Part shown: piece by piece, positions 29,089 through 35,582 of the stretch
Position numbering within the stretch: position 1 is the stretch's first letter
Layout of the letters: each line of letters opens with the position of its first letter
Source of the DNA: a virus
Length of the DNA stretch: 64,000 bases
Strand: one strand, 5' to 3'
IMG/VR virus record: IMGVR_UViG_3300046744_000223
Coordinates: 62,001-126,000 of that record
Notes under the pieces: model-generated
Database searches by the model: none
Told to the model about the DNA's origin: nothing
The model's input: the letters and a program-made list of their open reading frames with translations, nothing else
Program-made: the position numbers and the translations under genes

Positions 29089-29365
29089 TGATTACCATTA
29101 GAATTTCTTGTTCACGATACATATTGTACTTCTCACCATCCAACTTCATTTGGATACCAGTATTTGGTACAATTACTCTATCACCTACATTTAAAACCAT
29201 AGGTATCAATGTACCATTGGCTGTGTAGATACCATTTCCAACTGATATTACTTCACCATGCATTTGTTCTTTAGAGTCTGATGGTTTGTAGAGTCCACCT
29301 TTAGTTTTCTCTTCTTCTTTGATAGTTTTGACTAACACATAGTCATTCAAAGGTTGATACTTCAT
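29081..29365 (-). CDS. groS: GroES co-chaperonin
   Basis: A 94-residue protein from MKYQPLNDYVLVKTI, the usual length of GroES. Its N-terminal strand PLNDYVLVK, mobile-loop region (EEEKTKGGLYKPSD near residues 16-29), and C-terminal GEKYNMYREQEILMVI match the family. I use the ATG at 29365 because the longer frame runs through a promoter. The leader includes GGAAAA before the ATG. It should cap the phage or host GroEL. Confidence 0.95.
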   Translation of the reverse strand: MKYQPLNDYVLVKTIKEEEKTKGGLYKPSDSKEQMHGEVISVGNGIYTANGTLIPMVLNVGDRVIVPNTGIQMKLDGEKYNMYREQEILMVINE

Positions 29366-29388
29366 AACTTGTTTTCCTTTATTATTTA

Positions 29389-29420
29389 CTAATATACAAA
29401 ATAAATCTGAGATTACCAAA
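29389..29420 (-). promoter_or_regulatory. Promoter for groS
   Basis: TTTGG, 20-nt spacer, TATATTAG, with a 24-nt leader. The -33 box lies in the last codons of the upstream gene. No TTAACA pair. Confidence 0.75.
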
Positions 29421-29748
29421 ACTTTTCACCATTAACAAATGACTTTTGGTTAGATATAGCTTTCTTCAATTCAGATTTATTAACTTTTTTCTTAGTGGTA
29501 TGTTTATTCTTTAAACTCACCACCTTTTTAGATACTACCTTACGTTTAATACCAAAGTGTTTCTCATTATACATATCAATTAAACCTTGACCACCCATAC
29601 CCATTGCAATAATATTGGTATCATCTGGTAAGTATTTAGTTGAACGAACGTTATTAACTTTATCAATATGGTCATCGAATATATCCATTTTTGGCTTTCT
29701 ACACCGCTTTGGTATATGTACAACTATTGTTTTTAAGTTATCTCTCAT
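29413..29748 (-). CDS. Unknown basic protein
   Basis: A 111-residue protein whose C-terminal half is strongly basic (KRKVVSKKVVSLKNKHTTKKKVNKS). The N-terminal half has a GMGGQGLIDMYNEKH stretch. It could bind nucleic acid, but no domain is recognised. It is coupled to its upstream neighbour. Confidence 0.6.
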   Translation of the reverse strand: MRDNLKTIVVHIPKRCRKPKMDIFDDHIDKVNNVRSTKYLPDDTNIIAMGMGGQGLIDMYNEKHFGIKRKVVSKKVVSLKNKHTTKKKVNKSELKKAISNQKSFVNGEKFW

Positions 29749-29984
29749 TACTTCATATTATTACTAAGTATCTCCTTTAGTGCCCATAAATCGTTTAGTG
29801 ACCGGAATCTGACATCTGTATCAATTATCTCGACATACATTCCTTTAGAATTCCACTCATCTGATGGATTTGTAATTAATTCAATACCATTCCATGTTGA
29901 TTCATAGTAATACCAGTCCCCAACATCCGAATCATACTCATCAAATCTATCAAATCCAAGCTCTATTAAATCTTCTTTAGTCAT
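29748..29984 (-). CDS. Small unknown protein
   Basis: A 78-residue acidic protein (MTKEDLIELGFDRFDEYDSDVG...) with a tryptophan-rich beta-like middle (DWYYYESTWNGIELI). The start is preceded by AAGGAG, one of the few good Shine-Dalgarno sequences in the window. Function unknown. Confidence 0.6.
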   Translation of the reverse strand: MTKEDLIELGFDRFDEYDSDVGDWYYYESTWNGIELITNPSDEWNSKGMYVEIIDTDVRFRSLNDLWALKEILSNNMK

Positions 29985-30082
29985 CCATTCTCCTTATCGT
30001 GAAGATACGATAATACACGTATCATACCATAAGTAGTAGAACCACCAAGTATTCCGATAAGTAATAGTAATAACCAATCCAT
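29981..30082 (-). CDS. Membrane microprotein
   Basis: A 33-residue frame with a strong hydrophobic helix (DWLLLLLIGILGGS) and a short polar tail. Its stop overlaps the next start (ATGA), supporting expression. Function unknown. Confidence 0.5.
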   Translation of the reverse strand: MDWLLLLLIGILGGSTTYGMIRVLSYLHDKENG

Positions 30083-30085
30083 AGT

Positions 30086-30274
30086 TTAGTCCATTTCATC
30101 TTTAGGGAACCTACTATAATTGCCCATCCCATCATAATCAGATGGGTTAGGTTGATTATGTCTTTGGTAGTAATCTTCTTCTTGCTTTTTAGAACCATTA
30201 TTAATGTTCCAAATAGTAAAGTACATATACAATACAAAAATTACAAAACCTACAAAATACATTGAAAAGCTCAT
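30086..30274 (-). CDS. Small membrane protein
   Basis: A 62-residue protein: one hydrophobic segment (YFVGFVIFVLYMYFTIW), then a polar, acidic tail (KKQEEDYYQRHNQPNPSDYD). Topology suggests a membrane anchor with a cytoplasmic or periplasmic tail. No family recognised. Confidence 0.6.
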   Translation of the reverse strand: MSFSMYFVGFVIFVLYMYFTIWNINNGSKKQEEDYYQRHNQPNPSDYDGMGNYSRFPKDEMD

Positions 30275-30276
30275 AA

Positions 30277-30453
30277 CTATTGTATTTCCGTGTTCTTAAT
30301 TTTGTCTATTAGTAGATAGAATAGGATTAAGGTACTTGGCCAGTGTGAAGAGTATTGTGCTTCTTCAGTACGACCCATCGAACCTAACGCTACTGAATAG
30401 AGTAATGCGATTAATGCGATTAGGGCTGGTGCCCATTTGGCTAACTTTTTCAT
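30277..30453 (-). CDS. Small membrane protein
   Basis: A 58-residue protein with an N-terminal hydrophobic helix (ALIALIALLYSVALG) and a second one near the end (LILFYLLI). Function unknown. It precedes the gene at 30086 by two bases. Confidence 0.55.
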   Translation of the reverse strand: MKKLAKWAPALIALIALLYSVALGSMGRTEEAQYSSHWPSTLILFYLLIDKIKNTEIQ

Positions 30454-30474
30454 ATATTTATTTGTTTTTAAGTT

Positions 30475-30828
30475 TTATAGTCCGTAACCTTCAATACCAT
30501 TGTTTTTCTGAACCTCGATAGCCGTAGCACGTTTCTCGTTCGGGTTCTTAGTACTTGTATTGTTGATTAAAATACGCTCACTACGACCAATACCCATTAC
30601 CAATTGGTGAAATGGAATTCCTAACAAGTCCATCTCTTGGATGGTAGTGTCTCTTAGTTCTTCTGGACGTGCAGTAGTCAACACAATGTGGTGACCTTCT
30701 TTGAACATCTTAGTTAGAATCTCAACAGCGCCAGGTAGTGCTTTGGAAGTGAACGGGTCAATATTTTCGAATTGTACTTGGTGAACTAAAGTCCCATCAA
30801 TATCGCTGAAAATAGTTTTTTGTTTCAT
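30475..30828 (-). CDS. HAD-superfamily phosphatase
   Basis: A 117-residue protein. Motif I FSDIDGTLV at about residues 7-15 provides the nucleophile Asp; VLTTARPEE at about 49-57 is motif II; a Lys (NEKRA) is near 98. It is short for a HAD hydrolase, like polynucleotide- or nucleotide-phosphatase-type HADs of T4-like phages. Expressed from its own TTAACA-class promoter. Substrate unknown. Confidence 0.8.
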   Translation of the reverse strand: MKQKTIFSDIDGTLVHQVQFENIDPFTSKALPGAVEILTKMFKEGHHIVLTTARPEELRDTTIQEMDLLGIPFHQLVMGIGRSERILINNTSTKNPNEKRATAIEVQKNNGIEGYGL

Positions 30829-30857
30829 GTTTATTATCTCTCTCTCTTATTACAGGT

Positions 30858-30912
30858 GTAATATACGAAATATATTCGACATACACAAGTTTTTATGTTA
30901 ATTTATTGTTAA
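30858..30912 (-). promoter_or_regulatory. Promoter with TTAACA direct repeat, before the HAD gene
   Basis: TTG, 20-nt spacer, TATATTAC. TTAACA at 30896-30901 and 30907-30912. The gap between the inner repeat and the -33 box is seven bases rather than eight. Confidence 0.8.
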
Positions 30913-31089
30913 GTTTGACATCTTTTCTGATAGTCGTTTCATATGTTTACAAGGGGTGTATCTACGGAACTCACGTGCCGGACACTCACAATCTACAATC
31001 TTCCAGTTCTCAACTGATACATTGTAGTATTTTAATTTCTTGGTCTTCTTATCACGAGACCCCATTTCTCTATACTGCCACTTCTTCAC
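30898..31089 (-). CDS. SWIM-type zinc-finger microprotein
   Basis: A 63-residue protein. DCECPAREFRRYTPCKHMKRL at about residues 33-53 is the SWIM motif (CxC, spacer, CxH), which binds zinc and acts in DNA binding or protein contact. The N-terminus is basic with an alternating strand (KYYNVSVENWKIV). The stop lies inside the upstream element of the HAD-gene promoter. Probably a nucleic-acid-binding regulator; the target is unknown. Confidence 0.75.
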   Translation of the reverse strand: MKKWQYREMGSRDKKTKKLKYYNVSVENWKIVDCECPAREFRRYTPCKHMKRLSEKMSNLTIN

Positions 31090-31378
31090 CTTCTGTTCGA
31101 ATTAGTTCATACAAAGATTCCGTACTCAAAACTGATGGTTCACTCCATTTAAGTTCGTGGTCACGATACTCAAACTTCTCAGCAATAGTTGATTGAGCAT
31201 CAACCAACTTTGTTAGATGTTCTTCTAACTTATCAGAATACAACAACACATCCGAATCGACATCGATTTGGAAATCATGCCCACCTTTGGGTTTCCAATG
31301 TGGAACTTCGCCGAAGCCTTCCGGACCTACGTTATAGTTTTCGTAATACTGACAACCAATTATTATTTTACAATCCAT
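31070..31378 (-). CDS. Unknown protein
   Basis: A 102-residue protein starting MDCKIIIGCQYYENYNVGPEGFGEVPHWKPKGG, with several conserved-looking Gly and His, then acidic helices. No known family. It overlaps the SWIM protein gene by 20 bases. Confidence 0.6.
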   Translation of the reverse strand: MDCKIIIGCQYYENYNVGPEGFGEVPHWKPKGGHDFQIDVDSDVLLYSDKLEEHLTKLVDAQSTIAEKFEYRDHELKWSEPSVLSTESLYELIRTEGEEVAV

Positions 31379-31381
31379 ATT

Positions 31382-31564
31382 TTATTTTTTAATACCTAAT
31401 GCGAATAAAACACCACCGAAAAACCCTAAGAATGCAAATCCCATTTCGTTTAAGGGGTCTTGGAAGTGAACGTAGTTTTGAATGTTACCATTAAGTGTTA
31501 ATACACCCAAACTTAAAAACATTAAAGAAGCAACTAAAAACTTAAAATCAATTTTATTTATCAT
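31382..31564 (-). CDS. Small membrane protein
   Basis: A 60-residue protein with two hydrophobic segments (FLVASLMFLSLGVLTL and AFLGFFGGVLFALGI). The frame reaches 31573, but the conserved leader fixes the start at 31564. Strong TTAACA-class promoter. Function unknown; early or abundant expression seems likely. Confidence 0.6.
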   Translation of the reverse strand: MINKIDFKFLVASLMFLSLGVLTLNGNIQNYVHFQDPLNEMGFAFLGFFGGVLFALGIKK

Positions 31565-31583
31565 ATCTCTCATTATTACAATA

Positions 31584-31639
31584 CTAATATAGTGATTATT
31601 TAGTCAACCACCAAACTTTTAATGTTAAGAAATTGTTAA
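31584..31639 (-). promoter_or_regulatory. Promoter with TTAACA direct repeat, before the gene at 31564
   Basis: TTTGG, 20-nt spacer, TATATTAG, leader TAATAATGAGAGATATG. TTAACA at 31623-31628 and 31634-31639; the outer copy overlaps the stop of the upstream gene. A model example of the class. Confidence 0.88.
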
Positions 31640-32181
31640 AGTTGAGCCACTGCTCTTTCAACAATCTTTTTGTTAGAAACGTATTGTGTAGTATCCTCAA
31701 GAGTTCTACCAAGATTCGTTACCTCATTGACAATCCACTCAACTGTTCCGAATCGTGGTGTGTTACTAACGTGGGTGTATTTACATCCACCCTCAATGTG
31801 GTTTCCGTTGTCGGTTTCGTAACTTGCGTTTCGAGTTTCGTACATATCAATCATACCATTGAAACTACCATACTTGAACATCTCAACGAAGTCTTTGATT
31901 TTCTTAAAGTCTTCTTGTGGAATTGGTGACCCATCTTTCATAGTCACATAAACATTTAGTGAGTTACCCATACTAAAGTGTTCTGCTTTGACCTTACAAA
32001 GGTAGTTCTTGTTGATGGTCTTAACGTATTGTTTAGTCATCTGACCACCCTCAGTTGGCCCAATATTCAAATACTTACTACCTTCGTTCTCACCATAGGT
32101 GTAAGTTCTTAGAGCAGTCTTACGAACGTTGTAACGGACTCCTTGGAAGTCAACTTGGATGTTTGGATTTTCTTTCTTCAT
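31636..32181 (-). CDS. LPD29-like domain protein
   Basis: A 181-residue protein. GNSLNVYVTMKDGSPIPQEDFKKIKDFVEMF then SFNGMIDMYE in the middle resembles the LPD29 domain known from phage polyvalent proteins (GxSI.V.WtDGP, later F.GM.D). The C-terminal 50 residues are helical. The function of LPD29 is not known. It has a TTAACA-class promoter and is followed by another one. Confidence 0.6.
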   Translation of the reverse strand: MKKENPNIQVDFQGVRYNVRKTALRTYTYGENEGSKYLNIGPTEGGQMTKQYVKTINKNYLCKVKAEHFSMGNSLNVYVTMKDGSPIPQEDFKKIKDFVEMFKYGSFNGMIDMYETRNASYETDNGNHIEGGCKYTHVSNTPRFGTVEWIVNEVTNLGRTLEDTTQYVSNKKIVERAVAQL

Positions 32182-32209
32182 AACTTTTATATCTCTTATT
32201 ATTACAGTA

Positions 32210-32265
32210 CTAATATAGTGATAATTTTTGATATCACCAAATGTTTAATGTTAAGAAATTGTTAA
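32210..32265 (-). promoter_or_regulatory. Promoter with TTAACA direct repeat, before the gene at 32181
   Basis: TTTGG, 20-nt spacer, TATATTAG. TTAACA at 32249-32254 and 32260-32265, the latter overlapping the next stop codon. Confidence 0.87.
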
Positions 32266-32492
32266 GCTTTCAACCACATCTCGTAGATGGTGGTGTAACT
32301 TAATCGAAGTTGTTTTGCCAACTCTTGAAACACTCGTTCTCTGACAACAGTATCGGAGATTCCAAGAAAGTCGTAGACAGAACGTTTGGTTTGTAACATC
32401 CAAAGTAACCCAACGAAGGTTGAGTTCTCGTTAATCTCATTACCCAACTCATCACTTGGGTAGTTGTCTAAGTAAAATTCTTTAATTGTCAT
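32262..32492 (-). CDS. Conserved small phage protein
   Basis: A 76-residue protein starting MTIKEFYLDNYPSDELGNEIN and ending TTIYEMWLKA. This length and ending are typical of a small phage protein family found in many marine phages; function unknown. The ATG at 32492 is chosen by the promoter/leader position. Acidic first half, helical second half. Confidence 0.7.
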   Translation of the reverse strand: MTIKEFYLDNYPSDELGNEINENSTFVGLLWMLQTKRSVYDFLGISDTVVRERVFQELAKQLRLSYTTIYEMWLKA

Positions 32493-32520
32493 AAGCTTTA
32501 TCTCTCTCATTATTACATAG

Positions 32521-32576
32521 TAAATATAGTGAAAAAGTAGTAGTTACACAAGCTTTTAATGTTAAGAAATTGTTAA
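32521..32576 (-). promoter_or_regulatory. Promoter with TTAACA direct repeat, before the gene at 32492
   Basis: TTG, 20-nt spacer, TATATTTAC. TTAACA at 32560-32565 and 32571-32576. The outer repeat overlaps the stop of the sulfotransferase gene. Confidence 0.87.
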
Positions 32577-33220
32577 ATTTTTGTTGGGAAAGTTTTGACT
32601 GACCTGATGTTTGCGTCAGTCTTTGGACTACAATCCCAAATGTGGTCGTAGTTATCCCACTTACCATATCCTAAATTATCATAGTCTTGCCTGAATCTAT
32701 CATATACCAACTCTCTGAGTTCTTCCTCATCCCAAGTTGTACCCAATGGTATTTGTGTGGGTCTTCGATTACTACGAGTGAACTTAATCTCCATATCATC
32801 ATCCACGAATGGAAGTTTACGAAGGTCGTCTTCTACTGATTCCGCGTGAATGATATAGTCAATTGGGTAATCTGATATAATTCTCCACTCGGACCAAGCC
32901 ATGCACCTCTCATCAGTAACACCCTTGAGTGCTGTTAATGGGTCTGGTGTATTGGGTTTTAATTCGGTAGTGTCGTTTAGGTCATGCTTCCAATACGAAA
33001 TCCACCTATAATATGGATGTCTGACATTAGCGATGTATAGGTAGTCACTCGGACATTCATCGGGCCATCCTTGAGTATGAGTGAATATCATATCAGGATT
33101 GTCTTTATTTGGTAGGTGAGGATTTAGGTCTGAGTGTTCTCTAAAGAAATCTGCAGTTGCCCTACTTGCTACCTTGAATGGCGCAACCCATACAAACTTA
33201 TGTTTATGTGAGTAGTTCAC
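32573..33220 (-). CDS. Sulfotransferase-like protein
   Basis: A 215-residue protein. FKVASRATADFF near residue 16 matches the 5'-phosphosulfate-binding loop of sulfotransferases (KVgsT...), and VRHPYYRWISYW at about 66-77 matches the 3'-phosphate-binding VRdPy.R..S motif. These are the two defining PAPS-binding elements. The enzyme would transfer sulfate to a sugar or other acceptor. A PAPS-making APS-kinase-like gene is at 7287-7721. It overlaps the oxygenase gene by one base, so the two may modify one substrate. Confidence 0.8.
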   Translation of the reverse strand: MNYSHKHKFVWVAPFKVASRATADFFREHSDLNPHLPNKDNPDMIFTHTQGWPDECPSDYLYIANVRHPYYRWISYWKHDLNDTTELKPNTPDPLTALKGVTDERCMAWSEWRIISDYPIDYIIHAESVEDDLRKLPFVDDDMEIKFTRSNRRPTQIPLGTTWDEEELRELVYDRFRQDYDNLGYGKWDNYDHIWDCSPKTDANIRSVKTFPTKI

Positions 33221-33804
33221 TAATATTCAGTATTGAAAAAGAATGTCTGAAATAATCTACCATCTTCTTTGTTAGTACCAAAGTAGTCTAATGATATATG
33301 AAACAAATCACCTCTATATAACACTAATCTATTATATTTATTAGCAATTCTATCTGTCATTTCCCACTTTGTCATATCTTGGGAATCCTTGTAGACTACA
33401 TTAAGTAGTTCATCGTCAATTGTACCATCTGATAACTTAGGTGACATTTCCAATCCAGTCTCTTTGTGTCTAAACAATCCAGTTCCACCACTTAATGGTG
33501 CATTTGGTGTAAGATATACTAATGCAGCCCACGTTGTTGTTTGGTCAGCATGAACCCAAGAGCGGTCTCTTTGAGTAGTATATTGATACGCGCCATTATA
33601 TTCATCGGTTGCCCAATATGTAATTTCACCTACCGTGGGTCGTATTAGTGAATTTATGTATTCCTTGATAGTATCGTTAGCAAATGACTTTGTTCTGTTG
33701 CCCGGATAATTACCGGTGATACCAAATTCTTGAGATAATGCAAAGGCTCTTACATCATCTACATTCGTATAAAAATCATCTACGATTAATGAATTTACTC
33801 TCAT
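33220..33804 (-). CDS. 2-oxoglutarate/Fe(II)-dependent oxygenase-like protein
   Basis: A 194-residue protein with the double-stranded beta-helix pattern of these enzymes. WVHADQ near residue 92 gives the HxD iron ligands, GGTGLFRHKET follows, and RGDLFHISL near 172-180 provides the distal His. Such hydroxylases are frequent in T4-like marine phages and act on sugars, proteins or nucleotides. Coupled with the sulfotransferase gene by a one-base overlap. Confidence 0.8.
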   Translation of the reverse strand: MRVNSLIVDDFYTNVDDVRAFALSQEFGITGNYPGNRTKSFANDTIKEYINSLIRPTVGEITYWATDEYNGAYQYTTQRDRSWVHADQTTTWAALVYLTPNAPLSGGTGLFRHKETGLEMSPKLSDGTIDDELLNVVYKDSQDMTKWEMTDRIANKYNRLVLYRGDLFHISLDYFGTNKEDGRLFQTFFFNTEY

Positions 33805-33822
33805 AACTTATTTTTAGTTTTA

Positions 33823-34752
33823 TTACATATTTTTAGAAATGACTTCAGGAGCGTTATCTTTTATCCAATCAAATAGTTTGCTTTTCCAAACTTTTTCTGG
33901 TAAGATTGAACCACCTGCTTTTTTGACTGGAAGTGCAAGGAATCCTTTTACAGCACCCTTGATTGTTTTACCATCCCCATCCGTATAGAATACAGTATGT
34001 TTTGGGTTGTTTAGGATAACGTCAACTCTACCATTCATTCCTTTTGGTAGTGCTCGTGTAACTAATGACCAAACTGTATTTGAAGCACCTTCATGTGTTT
34101 TTAGAAGAATATCTTCAGGTACCATACGTTCTCTATTTTTATTGTTTTCCATTGCTGTTACATAATTTGTAAGAACCCAAGTCAAGTGAATGTTCTTAGA
34201 ATCATAACCTGCTTTTTTCAATAAAGGAAGTACATCAGTAATATCACTTAAATCTTTTGCCGTGATATCAAACATAATGTTAGGAAGTGTCTCTGGATTG
34301 TTTGTAGCAGCCAACATATTCTCTAAAGACTTATCTTTAATACCCATGGCCTTTACCAAATAATGTAGTGTTGCCACGTGGTCTGGATCTTTTAGATTAA
34401 GATTACGAAGAGTTTGCTTACCACCCCTTGGCAATTCGGTGTTAAATACCTTGTTAACAATCTCCATATCCTTTGGTTTTATCTTCTTACCATACTTTTT
34501 TAGGATATCTGAAACTGTGAGTTTACCCATTCTATTTAAGACTTGGAGTTGTTTTTTCATTTCATCGACATCACGAACTTTAAATCCAGCTGAGTCTAAG
34601 AAGTTGGAACTGGCAAATCCCTTACCACTTCCAGCACCACCTGCCAAGAATACTACTTGACCATATGGTTTTCTATTGTTATATGTAATGAGTTTCTCAT
34701 CGAGTTGTTCCTCGGTGATTACTTCCTTTATCAACTTATTAATCAAATTCAT
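33823..34752 (-). CDS. Zeta-toxin-like P-loop kinase
   Basis: A 309-residue protein with a P-loop GGAGSGKG near residues 37-44, preceded by YGQVVFLA, and a following VRDVDEMKKQ, as in the zeta-toxin / polynucleotide-kinase-like P-loop family. A second conserved stretch is IHLTWVLTNYVTAMENNKNRERMVPEDIL near residues 183-211. Such proteins are common in T4-like phages, often without an antitoxin, as here. Possibly a nucleotide or sugar kinase; the substrate is unknown. Two genes downstream lies ClpS. Confidence 0.75.
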   Translation of the reverse strand: MNLINKLIKEVITEEQLDEKLITYNNRKPYGQVVFLAGGAGSGKGFASSNFLDSAGFKVRDVDEMKKQLQVLNRMGKLTVSDILKKYGKKIKPKDMEIVNKVFNTELPRGGKQTLRNLNLKDPDHVATLHYLVKAMGIKDKSLENMLAATNNPETLPNIMFDITAKDLSDITDVLPLLKKAGYDSKNIHLTWVLTNYVTAMENNKNRERMVPEDILLKTHEGASNTVWSLVTRALPKGMNGRVDVILNNPKHTVFYTDGDGKTIKGAVKGFLALPVKKAGGSILPEKVWKSKLFDWIKDNAPEVISKNM

Positions 34753-34753
34753 A

Positions 34754-34954
34754 TTAGTCCTTTGTTGGAAAGTTTTTAGGGTCTCTACCAGTTTTGTATG
34801 GAAACATTCTATTTAGCTTGGATTGTCTCGATTTACACCCACAATCATCCGCACCAACTGCATCAGCAATTGATTCTGCTAACTTGTCTAATTTAGTAGC
34901 AGATGTTATTTTTGCAATTGTATCACCCAATCCTTGGGATTTAGTATCCTTCAT
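34754..34954 (-). CDS. Small protein with Cys motif
   Basis: A 66-residue protein starting MKDTKSQGLGDTIAKI; the ATG at 34954 is preceded by GGAAAA. The segment DDCGCKSRQSKLNRMFPY matches a small phage protein type found in several Bacteroidetes phages, function unknown. A CxC pair could bind metal but no other ligand is evident. Confidence 0.65.
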   Translation of the reverse strand: MKDTKSQGLGDTIAKITSATKLDKLAESIADAVGADDCGCKSRQSKLNRMFPYKTGRDPKNFPTKD

Positions 34955-35180
34955 AATCATTTTCCAATCTTACGTTATAACCTTCTTTTACTAAAGCTTC
35001 TTTGACAAGTTCTAATGTAGAGAACTCACCTATCTTTATTTCACACTTACCAGTTCTATGTACTAATTCAGCAATAGATGCTCCATGTAAGTCTGAATAA
35101 CCTAAGTAACGTTTTAAAACAAACACTACGTCTTCAAACGAGTGGATATCATCATTTAATAAATATAGTCGGGAATCCAT
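34941..35180 (-). CDS. clpS: ClpS-type Clp protease adaptor
   Basis: A 79-residue protein that matches the ClpS core along its length: LYLLNDDIHSFEDVVFVLKRYLGYS at the start (the NDD segment of the N-degron pocket), ELVHRTGKCEIKIGEFSTLE in the middle, and LVKEGYNVRLE at the end. ClpS hands proteins with destabilising N-termini to ClpAP. The phage form lacks the flexible N-terminal extension of the host protein, the part that in E. coli affects ClpA, so it may bind substrates but deliver them differently. It could steer degradation of host proteins or protect phage ones. Confidence 0.85.
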   Translation of the reverse strand: MDSRLYLLNDDIHSFEDVVFVLKRYLGYSDLHGASIAELVHRTGKCEIKIGEFSTLELVKEALVKEGYNVRLENDYEGY

Positions 35181-35368
35181 TAAAGGTCAAAATATATAAC
35201 TTGTTTTATATCGTATTCGGATTTTAGTATGTGTACGTAACTTGATACCTCTCCCTCGGAGCAAATTTCAGCCCTTACATTAGTACCATCTTCAGTTTGA
35301 ACATACATCAATGTATTACCATCTAAAGTTTCTACTTCACTACTAAGTCTTTTTATTATTAGATTCAT
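35180..35368 (-). CDS. Small unknown protein
   Basis: A 62-residue protein with alternating beta strands (SYVHILKSEYDIKQVIYFDL). It is coupled to clpS by a one-base overlap, so it might modulate the adaptor. No family recognised. Confidence 0.6.
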   Translation of the reverse strand: MNLIIKRLSSEVETLDGNTLMYVQTEDGTNVRAEICSEGEVSSYVHILKSEYDIKQVIYFDL

Positions 35369-35549
35369 TTTCTCTCTCCATAACTAACCGTAACTCTTGT
35401 AAGTTTTTACACTTTTCATATTCTTCGATATTAGTGTAATACTCAAGTAGGTTATCTACTATGTTTAACTTCATTTCACTATGAACGTCCGGATTGTATA
35501 GTATAATATCATATACTTCGTCTATTGCCGATTGTTCGTAGTTAATCAT
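35343..35549 (-). CDS. Small unknown protein
   Basis: A 68-residue helical protein (MINYEQSAIDEVYDIILYN...), with a leucine-rich pattern near residues 45-55. It overlaps the next gene by 26 bases. No motif. Confidence 0.6.
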   Translation of the reverse strand: MINYEQSAIDEVYDIILYNPDVHSEMKLNIVDNLLEYYTNIEEYEKCKNLQELRLVMERENESNNKKT

Positions 35550-35582
35550 ATAATCATAAATAGTTTTGAGAAAGTTAGTAAA

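Noticed and set aside
33823-34752. Toxin-antitoxin system, because of the zeta-like P-loop kinase.
   Set aside because: No antitoxin-like small gene is coupled to it; similar P-loop proteins are usual in large phages.
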